Of a DNA stretch of 64,000 bases, positions 1 through 10,922 are shown in pieces. Where the stretch lies: positions 186,001 through 250,000 of the forward strand of contig BEDY01000013.1 in NCBI GenBank assembly GCA_002335605.1. Direction: 5' to 3'. Each line of letters begins with the position of its first letter. Within the stretch, counting starts at the first letter, position 1. The translations under genes and the position numbers were made by a program. The notes under the pieces were generated by a model that made no database searches, was not told the origin of the DNA, and saw nothing but the letters and a program-made list of their open reading frames with translations. The DNA is from Prillingera fragicola (Eukaryota > Basidiomycota > Tremellomycetes > Trichosporonales > Trichosporonaceae).

Positions 1-51
1 TTCGACTCGGATGGGATGGTTGTGGACGAGGATGGCAGCTCCGATGGCTGA
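1..51 (+). CDS. C-terminal tail of an unidentified acidic protein, cut by the window edge
   Basis: The first 51 bases read in frame 1 as 16 residues ending in TGA: FDSDGMVVDEDGSSDG. The third-position choices (gac, gag, ggc, tcc) match the coding bias of the neighbouring genes. It is probably the last part of a gene whose body lies to the left. An acidic, Ser/Gly-rich tail does not identify a family, and a chance open frame of this length cannot be excluded. Confidence 0.4.
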   Translation, partial: FDSDGMVVDEDGSSDG

Positions 52-464
52 GAAATTTTCATGGTAGCTTCTATCACAGTTGATCAGTATACCCTTCGAG
101 TTTCATGGACATGCATACAGCAGTTTTTGAGTAAAAAGGTAGAATAGACGTTCTCGAACACCAGAGTAAGAGGAAGTAGATAACATGTCGAGTGCCACAC
201 ACCTGTGTGTCGAACTGAGTGGGCGCAACTCCAGAGTATAAACCACGTGCTCTTTACGTGTTTTCCCTGAACGTTGTGTGCGTTTCCCTGAAGCCTGCGT
301 CCGCTGATAGTGGACCCTGAATGAGCGTGCGTTGATATTAACTGGACGTCAACATGTGAGGAATTTCTGTACGAATCCACCTCTCACAAGTCGTCATTCA
401 TGGTAGACAACACCTACAGCTCGTGAATGGGGTCCTGTGTGCTTGTAATGGGGAGCAAAAAGCG
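52..464. other. Intergenic stretch, no gene seen
   Basis: A+T-richer sequence between the partial gene and tRNA-Trp. A 99-codon open frame on the minus strand has no coding bias or recognisable motif. It probably holds the 3' end of the left-hand gene. Confidence 0.6.
457..461 (-). terminator. Pol III T5 terminator of tRNA-Trp
   Basis: Five A on the plus strand, read as TTTTT just downstream of the tRNA 3' end. Confidence 0.7.
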
Positions 465-548
465 CGACCCCTGCCCGGGTCGAACGGACGACCTTGAGGA
501 AACTTGTTGAAGTTGGAATCTCACGCGCTACCACTGTGCCAAGGGGTC
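465..548 (-). tRNA. tRNA-Trp (anticodon CCA) with a 12-nt intron
   Basis: On the minus strand the 7-bp acceptor stem (GACCCCT / AGGGGTC) pairs perfectly and the discriminator is G. The T arm reads GTCCG-TTCGACC-CGGGC. The anticodon loop starts TTCCAA, so the anticodon is CCA (Trp). A 12-nt intron (about 512-501) follows position 37. Two stems carry A-C mismatches where G-C is usual: one in the D stem (A12-C23) and one closing the anticodon stem (A31-C39). A run of five T on the minus strand (461-457) lies four bases past the 3' end, as expected for RNA polymerase III, which argues for a working gene. Confidence 0.85.
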
Positions 549-1092
549 TCTACTTTTTGTGTTGAGAGATACTTTGATATAAACTGTGTGGAGAGTGTGA
601 GTATGTATGCGCAATGAAAGAATGTGTAGAATGAACCATCGTGGGTGGAGTCGAGCTTGCCAGCTTCCTCATGATTCCCGAGAAGGAATACAGAGTCAAG
701 ACGGCTGTCACCCACCGTGCCCTCAAGTTGGGGGGATCACACGGCCCTGCACCACCTCAGTGCAAAACGCAACGGGGATATGACGAGCCAAAGCTGAAGC
801 ACTCTTCGTCCTACGGAGTGTCCCACGGTATAGTCCTACGGAGTGTCCTACGGTATAGAAACTAGCGCGGCGGTGTTTATCCAAGATTCCAGTGTCTCAT
901 TCGACTTGTACGCGCAGCCGTCTGATGTAAAGCAATAAATTTTAAGAGACTTACTCGACAACGCTGGACGCTCGTCGTCGGTGAAAGAGTGCGAACAACA
1001 TAAGGCCAACTCTAGGCTTGGTCTATGCTTTGACTGGTGATGGACGCCAAAGCGGCTGATCGCGGTGAATGGATACAGCTCCCCAGATGCAT
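549..1092. other. Intergenic region between tRNA-Trp and the SFI1-like gene
   Basis: It lies upstream of the minus-strand tRNA and downstream of the SFI1-like stop codon. Short open frames here have no coding bias. The one structured element is a 25-bp tandem duplication, annotated separately. Confidence 0.6.
809..858. repeat. 25-bp direct tandem duplication (two copies)
   Basis: The unit starts TCCTACGGAGTGTCC and ends ACGGTATAG. It occurs at 809-833 and again at 834-858 with one C/T difference. It lies in non-coding sequence. Confidence 0.9.
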
Positions 1093-4000
1093 CTACTTCT
1101 GCGCCCTCAATGCCCTAACAAGCTCACTCATTGGCCTCGTGTCATCCGAGGCAACTCGCGGCCTCGCCTCCAGGGATGTCCTCGGCCTGCCAGACGTCCC
1201 TGCCAGATCCGAGCGCACTCGCTCCATTGGTGCTGCTGACGATCCGGCGCTCACTCGTCTTGCCTGCAGCTCACTCCTCAACCGCGAGTATGCGGGCTCA
1301 CTGCGTGCCGAGGACGGACTGGCCGTGCGCCTTGGGACATGTGAAGGCCACTGCACAGGCTCATCCGTAACACGCCGCCGCTCGCGGGGTGCTGGCTTCT
1401 GTGCCTGGCGTGCTTTGAATGCTGCACGCCACAGCGCGAACCCGTCGGCAACGAGATGTTGCTCGCGCTCTGCGGCAACACGGCGTTCTTTCTTTACGCG
1501 CGCGAGGGCGGAGCGCCATCGGGGCCAGGCAGCTTTGCGAAGCCTGCGGTTGTCAAACTGCACTGCGGGGAGTAGTCGCGCTCGCGCAGTCCACTTGTCA
1601 AAGACGGCAAACATGAGCGCGTCCTCGTGACGGGCCGCCGCTTCGGCTTCGAGAGGGGCGAGGTCGCGCAGACGCTTGGCGTCATGCCACTGGGAAAAGG
1701 TTGTTATGAGTAGCCGCTCCCGCCGCTCTTCTAAAAAGGCTTCGGCACGCTGGCGCAGATCTGCCGCTCGACGGGCTTTGGCCGCCCAGGTATTAAAGGT
1801 GCGAGAAAGCTGCTCCTCCCGTTTCACATCGATAGACGAGACCATGAGAGCGCGCAGCTCGGTCACGCGCACATTCGCACGTCGCCAGCGTGCAAACGCC
1901 TCTGCAATGAGAGCAGCGTCGTGTTGCTCGCCGACGTCGAGCTCGCGCGACTTGATCTCGACCACACGTTCGGTCCAATGAGAGAGGGTATTGGCCAGGA
2001 TGCGCTGATCGGACACGGCTTGGAAAGCAGACACGACCTCGCGGTCACGCTGAGACTGTCGCGCCATTGTGCGCCATAGGTCAAAGGCGCCCTTGACATC
2101 CGCCAGCCTGCGACGTTCGTGGAACCCGGCCTCACGACGCCGTTGGAGTGCGATTCGCCACACCTTGTGCGATGTTCGGAGAGTAAAGAATGCACGGGCC
2201 TTGTCGGCGGTGACCGCGTCGTCGACGAGCTTGACGGTCGCTGCCTGCCACTTGATGAACAGACTGCTCTTGGTTCGCGCTTCGTGCATGAGATCCGCTT
2301 TGAGAGACATGTTGCGTTTCTGGCCTAGAGAATCACGCCAGCGGGATAGCGAGCTGTGTAGAGTCTTGATCCGTGACCTCCCTGCAAACTCTGCCACCTT
2401 GAGATTTAAGTCATCGACAGCGGCATTCTTGACCTGCCAGGTGGTGAACGTGGTGCGCAAGCGGCGGTTATCCAACACCCTCTGCAGCAGTCGGCCGCGC
2501 TCTTCGGTTGCCCAGGTGTTGAACACTTTAAGCACGAGCGCTAGATCCCTTGCACGAGACATCTCCTGTGCCGCCCGCAGCTGCACCTTGCGCTTCCATA
2601 ATGCAGCCTTCATCCGGCCCAGCGCGAGCTTCATGACCCGCTTGTCGCCAAAGGCGGTCGCAGCTTGTTGTCGTCGACTACAGTCAGCGAGTCCCAACCT
2701 AGCACTCACGTCGCAACTCCCCACTGAGACCATATGCGCGCGACCAGCCTGCTGTCATGGCGCTGCACTAGAGCCCCCTCCAAGCGTAACCGCCTGGCCT
2801 CGCCGCGCCAGTGCCCAAACCTCTGCTTCACCTCTGCGCGCTCCATTCTCCTCTCCCATGCAGCGAGATTCTCGCGCATAACCTGGCCCTGCCGCGCCTG
2901 CTGCCGCCACACCCCAAAGACTCCACGCATAGTAGCCTTGGCGGCGTGGTTGTCGGCGGCGCTCTCTCGCGCACGATCTCGCCAGTGCTGCCGTCAGCGC
3001 GCACAATACACAAAACTCACATCAAAGGTCCGAGTGACGAGCCGCTGATCCAGCACAACCCGTGCATGTTCTTCCCGCGCTCGCATGTCTGCCTCCCACC
3101 GCTTTGTCCGAATCTTGGCCAGCTTAGTCCGCCAAAGCTTCCATGCTGCGCGGGCGGTGTCCTGTTCGCGAGCGGCAGCGTACGCTTCCTCGGCCTGGGC
3201 GAGACGGCGGACACGTAGCCGCAGCAGCCACACATCAAGAGCCTGCCTCTGTACGTGATGCCGGTAGTGCGCGTCCGCGGCACCGGGCCGGGCCAGCTGA
3301 ACGTCAAGCGATGCACGCCACTGACGCAACGTCTGTCGGAGCAGGACCGAGTCCCGCACCTCATCAATCTGCTTGATCCTCTGCGTAATGTGGTCAAACT
3401 GGCCTGCCCACATCCCCCAGCTCATCGCCAGCGAGCCGATCCGGTGAAACTCGTCCGCCTGGCGCTCCATCTGCTGAATTCGCGCGGCTTGGGGTTCGCG
3501 ATAGCTGGCCATGGGCGTGAGCATGCGGTCAATCGGAGGTCGCAGCGGCGACACTGAAGCCTCAGATTCAGAGTACGGAGGTGGTGTGGGCGACCCGCCT
3601 CGATACGTCTCCGCCGAAGGCTCTCGCCACATGCCATAGGCCTTGCGTGGTGTCGAGGTGCGTACCGGCGCAGGAAACGACTCGTCGTCAGACTGAGTGG
3701 GAGTATATCCGACAAGTGAGCGCATGCTGTGATTACGTGCGCTTCTCTCCATTGCCTCGCGGGGAGATAACCGCCCGTCGACCACGAGACTGTCAGCATC
3801 GGAGGCGTCGGCAAATCCCTCGTCGAGGTCCGAGCTTGCGCTGGCGAGGAATGGGACCCGCTGCTTGAGAGGATCAATTGTGCGAGGAGTTGCCACATGC
3901 ACCGCAGTTTGAACCTTTGGCGCTTCAGCAGCCTGACGCGCCTGCCAATAGTCCCAGCGCTCGCCCCACGTCGGCGCGCGGATGAGGCCAAGCTTGAGGA

Positions 4001-4256
4001 GAAACTGGTAGTATGTCTTGTCGGTGGATGGACGTATGCCACTGCTTGTCAGCGCTGCAAAATAATAAACCTACTTGTCCTCGAGAACGCGCGCATAAGC
4101 ATCGTGAACCTGGGCAAATGATGTTGCCGAGCGTGGGGCGTAGTTGATAATGTCGTTTACGATGTCGAGGTCGATGCTCTCGGACAGCGACAATGACGCC
4201 GACAGCGAAGACGCGGAAACAGCGTCAAGCCTAGATTGGGCATTGCGGGCAAACAT
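1093..4256 (-). CDS. SFI1: Sfi1-like centrin-binding spindle-pole-body/centrosome repeat protein
   Basis: Four exons: 4256-4075, 4041-3021, 2987-2710 and 2677-1093; 1,021 residues. The introns are 33, 33 and 32 nt. From about residue 400 onward the protein carries many spaced repeats of the form (L/F)xxxFxxW(R/K), for example VFNTWATEER, AFARWRRAN and LFITTF-like variants. This is the signature of Sfi1 proteins, whose long helix binds one centrin per repeat and spans the half-bridge when spindle pole bodies duplicate. The N-terminal 400 residues are Ser/Pro-rich and probably disordered. The ATG is the only one in the first exon, and the three joins keep frame and repeat spacing. The gene is divergent from NDUFA13. 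The family call rests on repeat pattern, not on an alignment. Confidence 0.85.
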
Positions 4257-4599
4257 ATGGCCCGCAGCCGGTGGTGTTACAGATGTGAAAGGTTACAGTC
4301 GAAGGATGCTTAGGATTGTTGACAGTCGCGTCTTGAACCACATTCGACCATGACGCGCGGTGACCACGCGAGAATAGCATGGCGGAGAAAATGTGAAAAT
4401 GTCCCTCAGAATAATGGACCGAGCGCGGCTGACGGTCTCTGGCTACTCGATTCGTGCGTTCAAGCCAGCTCTCCTCAACCACCACCGCTCGGCATAGACA
4501 ACAGTGAGCAGCACACACCGGCGGCGAGACGTCTCTGGAAGGTCCAGGGATGATGCGGCCGGTCTTTGAACGACTTGGATGCTGACGCTCCAGGCAAAG
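4257..4599. promoter_or_regulatory. Divergent promoter region, SFI1 / NDUFA13
   Basis: The 343 bp between the two start codons must carry both 5' leaders. A branch-like GCTGAC followed by CCAG at 4581-4592, eight bases before the NDUFA13 ATG, could be the end of a 5'-UTR intron. No TATA element was recognised. Confidence 0.5.
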
Positions 4600-5554
4600 A
4601 TGTACCAGAAGGCGCCTCACGGTTTCACTCAGTGCGTACCACTTTCGGAACGGCGACGAGCGCGCTCGGGCAGCTGGGAAGCAGTGATGGCGGGCAAGGG
4701 GGTGCGCCAGAGGCATTCAAATGCGGTGGTGTGACTCCGAGCCCGCACCGAGAGGCATTGTTGATGCGCCGGACCGACTGCGAATCACTCCGGGCCGCCC
4801 AGCCTGCCATCCATCTGGATCGACATGCTGACCCCCACAGGGACATGCCCCCTCCGGGCGGCTACGAGAATGTCAAGTACAAGCGTAACCTTCCCGTTCG
4901 TGGCCCCGGCGGTGCCATGATCTTTGCCGGTGTCGCTGCTATTTGCGCCGTCGGATTCTGGCGTCTTGGAGAGGGAAACCTCGAGCGTCGGTGAGTGCGG
5001 CTTGACGGTGGTGTCTCGGGACGCCCACATGGCGGTGTCGTGCGAGTGCGGGTACGGGATGCTTCTTTTTGGATGTTAGCGGCCCTGCGGCCCCCGGATG
5101 CGCCAGCCCTTCGCATATTACGTTGCTAACCCCCCGCAGTGAGCTCAAGCGCGAGCAGGCTTGGTCGCGCATCTACCTCGTCCCCGCCATTCTTGCTGAG
5201 CAGGACCGTGACGCCTACCGCAGGTCAACGGCTGCTCTGGCACGTGAGAAGGAGATTATGAAGGATGTCGAGGGCTGGGAGGTGAGTTTGACTGCAGGTG
5301 TGGATAGGGTTGCGTCGAAGAGGTGTGAGGATGGTGGAGCGACGAGCTACCCTCTGCTCGTCTCTGCGACACGGTGCGGCTCAGCGCAGCTCACCACCAT
5401 CGTCTGCTCGTACCGCATTCTCCATCACGCGATCAGCCTCTGTCCAGGCATCGTGCCGCTTCTTCCTTTCTGCGCACGTCGCTGACATCCACAGGCTGGC
5501 AAGTCGGCCTACAACGCTAAGAGGTGGACCCCCAGCACCATTGTTGTTCTCTAA
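4600..5554 (+). CDS. NDUFA13: NADH dehydrogenase (complex I) subunit NDUFA13 / GRIM-19 (B16.6)
   Basis: Four exons: 4600-4631, 4841-4990, 5140-5281 and 5495-5554; 127 residues. This is a small accessory subunit of mitochondrial respiratory complex I, anchored in the inner membrane by one helix. The mature start reads QDMPPPGGYENVKYKRNLP, the family's hallmark, followed by a single hydrophobic segment (about residues 36-54) and the conserved stretch ending IMKDVEGWEAGKS. The first exon was chosen because GTGCGT at 4632 and the branch GCTGAC with ACAG ending at 4840 restore the Gln before Asp-Met-Pro seen across the family. Introns of 209, 149 and 213 nt are long for this window. The gene implies an organism with rotenone-type complex I. 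Confidence 0.93.
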
Positions 5555-7072
<1,518 letters not shown>

Positions 7073-7186
7073 TGTTGAAGAGTTGTTGTTGGGGGGTAGT
7101 GAAGTGGTAAAGTGAGAGTGGGTGCTGTAAAGCGGTTGTGGTGATTGCTTGGTGGATGAAGAACAGTACAACAGCAACAATGGACG

Positions 7187-7194
7187 GTTATATA
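7187..7194 (-). promoter_or_regulatory. TATA box of histone H4
   Basis: Minus-strand TATATAAC about 115 bp before the H4 ATG, with a normal spacing for a strongly expressed gene. Confidence 0.6.
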
Positions 7195-7269
7195 CACCTT
7201 GATGCACCAGGCCATGACGCCAGGGCACGCCAGGGCCAAACAACGGTATGCACCCAAGCGGTGTTTATG

Positions 7270-7277
7270 TCACGTGA
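7270..7277. promoter_or_regulatory. TCACGTGA palindrome (bHLH-type E-box), copy 1
   Basis: A perfect 8-bp palindrome containing CACGTG in the divergent H4 / PXA-protein promoter. CACGTG is the core bound by bHLH factors such as Cbf1. Which factor binds here is not known. Confidence 0.5.
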
Positions 7278-7327
7278 TCGGTGATACCGGCATTACGGGG
7301 GTGCATAGATCAGTATCAGTTGTGGCA

Positions 7328-7335
7328 TCACGTGA
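7328..7335. promoter_or_regulatory. TCACGTGA palindrome (bHLH-type E-box), copy 2
   Basis: A second identical palindrome 58 bp from the first, in the same divergent promoter. The pairing makes chance occurrence less likely. Confidence 0.5.
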
Positions 7336-7583
7336 CTTTGGCTGTTGTTGTTGCTGGCCATCTGCCAGTACAGGCAGAGTGTTGATGGTGCGAGAGGTAA
7401 TCACAAACACGGCCATCGTTCTCACTGGCCAGCAGCACTCGCCCTTGTATGCCTTGCAACCCTCGGCCCTGCAGCCCGTAGCCACCTGCGCGCTCCCATA
7501 TCGCCGCACCGTTCACCTGCCTGCCCTACGTCATGCTCGTTACCCCTCACTAGACCTCGACACCTCACGCGACCCCGTGCACG

Positions 7584-9035
7584 ATGCGACGGCGCGACCG
7601 CGACTCGGGCCCGCTTGCCTCGCGCCTGCTGCTCGCCCCCGACGCGCTGGCCGGCACCGAGCTGCCACCCCTCTTCAAGGCCTCGACACCAGAGGAGGTC
7701 GAGCTGCATGCTAGGAGCTACCACCTCGTTGCGCTTGCTTTACGGGCGTACATTACCACCTGGTACTCGCGCTTTTCGCCACGCGATGGCACGCTGTTGC
7801 CTGCAATCAACGAGGATGTCATTGTGCCGCTCGTTGGACCACTGCTAGCTGCGCTCACCACAGACGAGGGCGTTGAGGCCGCTACCGACCTGTTGCTTCT
7901 CCATGTCCCAGTCATCGCCACCACACATGTGAAGACATACTGGGAAGCCCGCGCCGCTGTCGCTGCCGGCACGACCGACAACTCCCTTGAGGAAGCCTAC
8001 CACGCCCGTCTCCCGAGCCTCGCCACGACCCTCACAGCCCAGGGCGGCACCTACGCCCTCTCCCCAGAGTATCTGGCAGGCATTGTCGATGCGGTCCTAG
8101 CATTGCGCATGCCAAATTGCGAGTCGGTAGCCGAGAACCTCGTTATTCGTGAGGTCGTGGCGCGCGCCGTTCTAGGATCTATTGGAAGACGGCTTGCTGC
8201 ACCGTGGTTCTGGGCCCAAATCGGGCTCAAGCTGTGCGGGGAACCTGGGACGCCGTGGGGCAAGCACAAGGCTTTGCCAACGCCGGATAACACGCCAAGG
8301 CGATTCTTCGACACGGCGCTTCGCACGTATCGCGCGCTCGTCGTGGGCATTACCCTGATGTGGTCTGGCGGAGCTTGGCTCATAGCCTCGCTTTCCGCTG
8401 CGCCACCCCCATCAGCCCAATACGCGCACGTCGCGGACCCATGGCTCGACCTTGGCCGCAGCGTGCTGGGTATCAACTCGCACTCGGGCCTGGCATCCCC
8501 GAGCCTGCCAGTCAAGTGGGCGTGGGGAACGCTCGAGGTCTTTGTCCTCCTCCTCTCGCCTATACTGGATCGGCTGCTGCCGCATCTCGTACGCACGCGC
8601 GTTCTCAATGCGTCAGTCGGGCTGCGCATCGCCAGTCTGTTAGAAAGGCTACTGTTTCCAAACGACGGCTACCCTGGCCCATCGCCCATTGACCCTACAC
8701 CCGAGGAGGCTGCGGACTTGGACGTGAGATGGCGTGAGCGCATCGCTGAGCGACTACCTTCTGTGGTCGCTGCTGGCGTCACGCCCGTTCCCGTGGCGGA
8801 CACAAGCAAGACGCCAGCGGTGGCACGTTCAACTCGGGCGGCTGCAGCCGATGCGCTCCTTGATCCCCTGTCAAGTGGAGGCAGCAACGCCCACCTGGTC
8901 GGCATGTTGTATTCCGCCGTCGTCGCGGCGCTGCTTCCGGAGCTAGTTGCCGTAGAGGGTCCGCCGCCTATGACGCCCGAGGTCAAGCTGGCTGCCGAGT
9001 TGGCGCAGGCGTTGAAGGAGGATGGCGACGAGTGA
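7584..9035 (+). CDS. PXA-domain protein, intronless
   Basis: A single 483-residue open frame with strong third-position C/G bias and no intron, unusual in this window. Residues about 45-260 resemble a PXA (PX-associated) domain: an N-terminal helix with the motif YITTWYSRFSPRDGTLLP, then long hydrophobic helices including a region around 245-265 that could touch or cross a membrane. PXA domains usually sit N-terminal to PX or RGS domains in sorting-nexin-like proteins linked to endosomal or lipid-droplet membranes. Neither partner domain is visible here; the C-terminal third is Ala/Pro-rich. It is divergent from histone H4. The domain call is by pattern only. Confidence 0.7.
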   Translation: MRRRDRDSGPLASRLLLAPDALAGTELPPLFKASTPEEVELHARSYHLVALALRAYITTWYSRFSPRDGTLLPAINEDVIVPLVGPLLAALTTDEGVEAATDLLLLHVPVIATTHVKTYWEARAAVAAGTTDNSLEEAYHARLPSLATTLTAQGGTYALSPEYLAGIVDAVLALRMPNCESVAENLVIREVVARAVLGSIGRRLAAPWFWAQIGLKLCGEPGTPWGKHKALPTPDNTPRRFFDTALRTYRALVVGITLMWSGGAWLIASLSAAPPPSAQYAHVADPWLDLGRSVLGINSHSGLASPSLPVKWAWGTLEVFVLLLSPILDRLLPHLVRTRVLNASVGLRIASLLERLLFPNDGYPGPSPIDPTPEEAADLDVRWRERIAERLPSVVAAGVTPVPVADTSKTPAVARSTRAAAADALLDPLSSGGSNAHLVGMLYSAVVAALLPELVAVEGPPPMTPEVKLAAELAQALKEDGDE

Positions 9036-9451
9036 ACTCTTGAAGGGGAACGGGGTATATTGTTTGTTACCACGCTAATCATCTTTCGTAGCACCATATT
9101 GTAGCATTTGTTATGACCATTTTGTTGACGTATACAAATGTGCACAAGTGTTGCGGTCAGGATTCTGCGCGCGAGATTAGATGGCAAGGGAAGAGTGTGG
9201 GGCGGCGTGTGTAAGGTGGACTAGATCTGACGTCATTGGTCTCATTTGTCAACAAACACGTCCACCCAGCCTAGCCATGCATGCACCTCATGCATACCCG
9301 GCCCAAACGGACATGCACACTGCTTCCACAGAGATAGATCGTTCCTATTCATGCTCATGTACAACGCGCCTCGACCTCACTTGACGCAATTCCGCCATTC
9401 CAACCAGTAATTCAAGAGGGTCTCGTGTCTTTTCTTCCCCTCACCTTATTC
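9036..9451. other. Convergent 3' intergenic region
   Basis: Lies between the stop codons of the PXA-protein gene (+) and the disordered-protein gene (-). AT-rich after 9050, as expected for 3' ends. No further gene seen. Confidence 0.6.
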
Positions 9452-10699
9452 CTACGCCGTCTTCGTCGCATCGGTCGCAGAGAGATCCATGTCAAACTCG
9501 CCTCCGAGATCCACATCAATGTGCGGCGCCACGTCCGTGTCGGCGAGGTCGGCGACGTAGCTGTCGGCGCGTACAGGGGCCGGGGCCGAGGAAACCCCGG
9601 CGGAGGCAGGGAGGGCCGAGGAGTCGGCAGCATCAGTGGAGGGAGCAGCCGCGATGGGGTCAGCGGTGAGCGGTTCTCCAACGGGCGCAGCAGGTGCGGC
9701 CGTCACCGGCGTGGCTGCCACGGCCGAGGGCGACGCCTCGGGGACGACGGGGACGACGGGCACCTGGTTCTCGGGCGCCTGGTTCTCGGACACCTGATTC
9801 TCGGACTCGGCCGCCTTGTCCGCGCCACCGTAAGCAGGGGGGCCAGCCTCCTCCTGCGGCGCCTCGGGAAGAGCGTCCTTGGCTGGAAGAGGAGGAGCTT
9901 CCTTGAACGCTGACGTCTGGCCGATGGGTGGGCCGCTGGCGGTGTAGGATGCTTCGGTAGGGGCTGAAACGGGTGGCGTGGGGGTCACGGGACCAGTAGC
10001 CTGGTCCGCGGTGGCAGTGACCGACGAGTCGGCCGCAACCGCAGCGACCTGTGGAGTAGCGATGGCAGCGGTCGCGAGCGATGGAACCGGTGCTATGGCC
10101 TCTGCCCCTGTGGCCTGCGCAGCTTGGGTGTGCCGCGGGGGCAGCGCTGGGGCCTTCTCCGGCGACGCTGGGCGGTAGGGGACGGGGAGCTCTTGAGGTG
10201 CATCAGGCGCGAAGCGGCTCGTGAGCGATGAGAGGAAGCCGCCAGTCGAGAAGCCATGGTGTTGCTGTTGCTCTAACGTGTCAGCAGACGCCTCCAGGGT
10301 GGGTACAGGTACGAACTGTTGGCGACTGCTGCAGCGGCCGCAGCCTGCTCTGGCGTGTCGTTCTTGTGCGCCTCCTTGTCCAGACGGGTTTGGAGCTCGG
10401 ACATGGTGTTGCTGCGACCACCAGAGTAGAGCGCTACTGTCAGCTAGGCAGCGATCCAGAAACTTACGCGCAAAGAGGCCAGTGATTGTGGCTGCGAGCT
10501 TGACACCCGCATCGTCGTACGTAGGACGCGACTCGTCCGGGACTTGCTCCTGCTGCGCCTGCTGTTGCTGCGGCTGGACGTCATCGGTCTCGGTGTCTTC
10601 CTTTACAGTGTTGAGCGGAGGCGGCGACTCGTATGCCACGTCGCCCGTCTCGACAGGAGCGAGTGTGGTGGCGGGGACTACAGGCTGGGGGTCAGACAT
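9452..10699 (-). CDS. Hypothetical Ala/Pro/Gln-rich disordered protein
   Basis: Three exons: 10699-10468, 10436-10317 and 10272-9452; 390 residues. I do not recognise a family. The N-terminus (MSDPQPVVPATTLAPVETGD) and a QPQQQQAQQEQ run are followed by a short ordered segment that splicing restores across a 31-nt intron: GVKLAATITGLFALALYSGG, then a charged helix (MSELQTRLDKEAHKN). The rest is low complexity. It includes a 15-bp tandem repeat giving ENQVS-ENQAP-ENQVP and an acidic end (DVDLGGEFDMDLSATDATKTA). The second intron uses a less common GTTCGT donor, chosen because it alone restores the frame. The hydrophobic stretch near residue 75 could be a single membrane segment. Confidence 0.7.
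   Translation of the reverse strand: MSDPQPVVPATTLAPVETGDVAYESPPPLNTVKEDTETDDVQPQQQQAQQEQVPDESRPTYDDAGVKLAATITGLFARKFLDRCLADSSALLWWSQQHHVRAPNPSGQGGAQERHARAGCGRCSSRQQFVPVPTLEASADTLEQQQHHGFSTGGFLSSLTSRFAPDAPQELPVPYRPASPEKAPALPPRHTQAAQATGAEAIAPVPSLATAAIATPQVAAVAADSSVTATADQATGPVTPTPPVSAPTEASYTASGPPIGQTSAFKEAPPLPAKDALPEAPQEEAGPPAYGGADKAAESENQVSENQAPENQVPVVPVVPEASPSAVAATPVTAAPAAPVGEPLTADPIAAAPSTDAADSSALPASAGVSSAPAPVRADSYVADLADTDVAPHIDVDLGGEFDMDLSATDATKTA
9758..9806. repeat. 15-bp coding tandem repeat, three units
   Basis: Imperfect repeats of CACCTGGTTCTCGGG-type sequence inside the preceding gene, encoding Glu-Asn-Gln-x-x three times. Confidence 0.75.
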
Positions 10700-10922
10700 G
10701 GTGGGATGATGGGCGAAGGAGAGAGCAAAGATGCCGAGAGGAATGCAATCCGATCGTGGCACAGCGCATCCCTGGCCCGCCTCGTGCGTCACACACCTCC
10801 CTCCACCACGCTACTCGGCACCGCCGCGTGCAACTCACGCGACCTCCATCCCCATGCACCTTGTCTAGCATCCATATCTATAATATATAACACTGCAGAT
10901 GCAGCTTATGCCCTTGTGGCAG

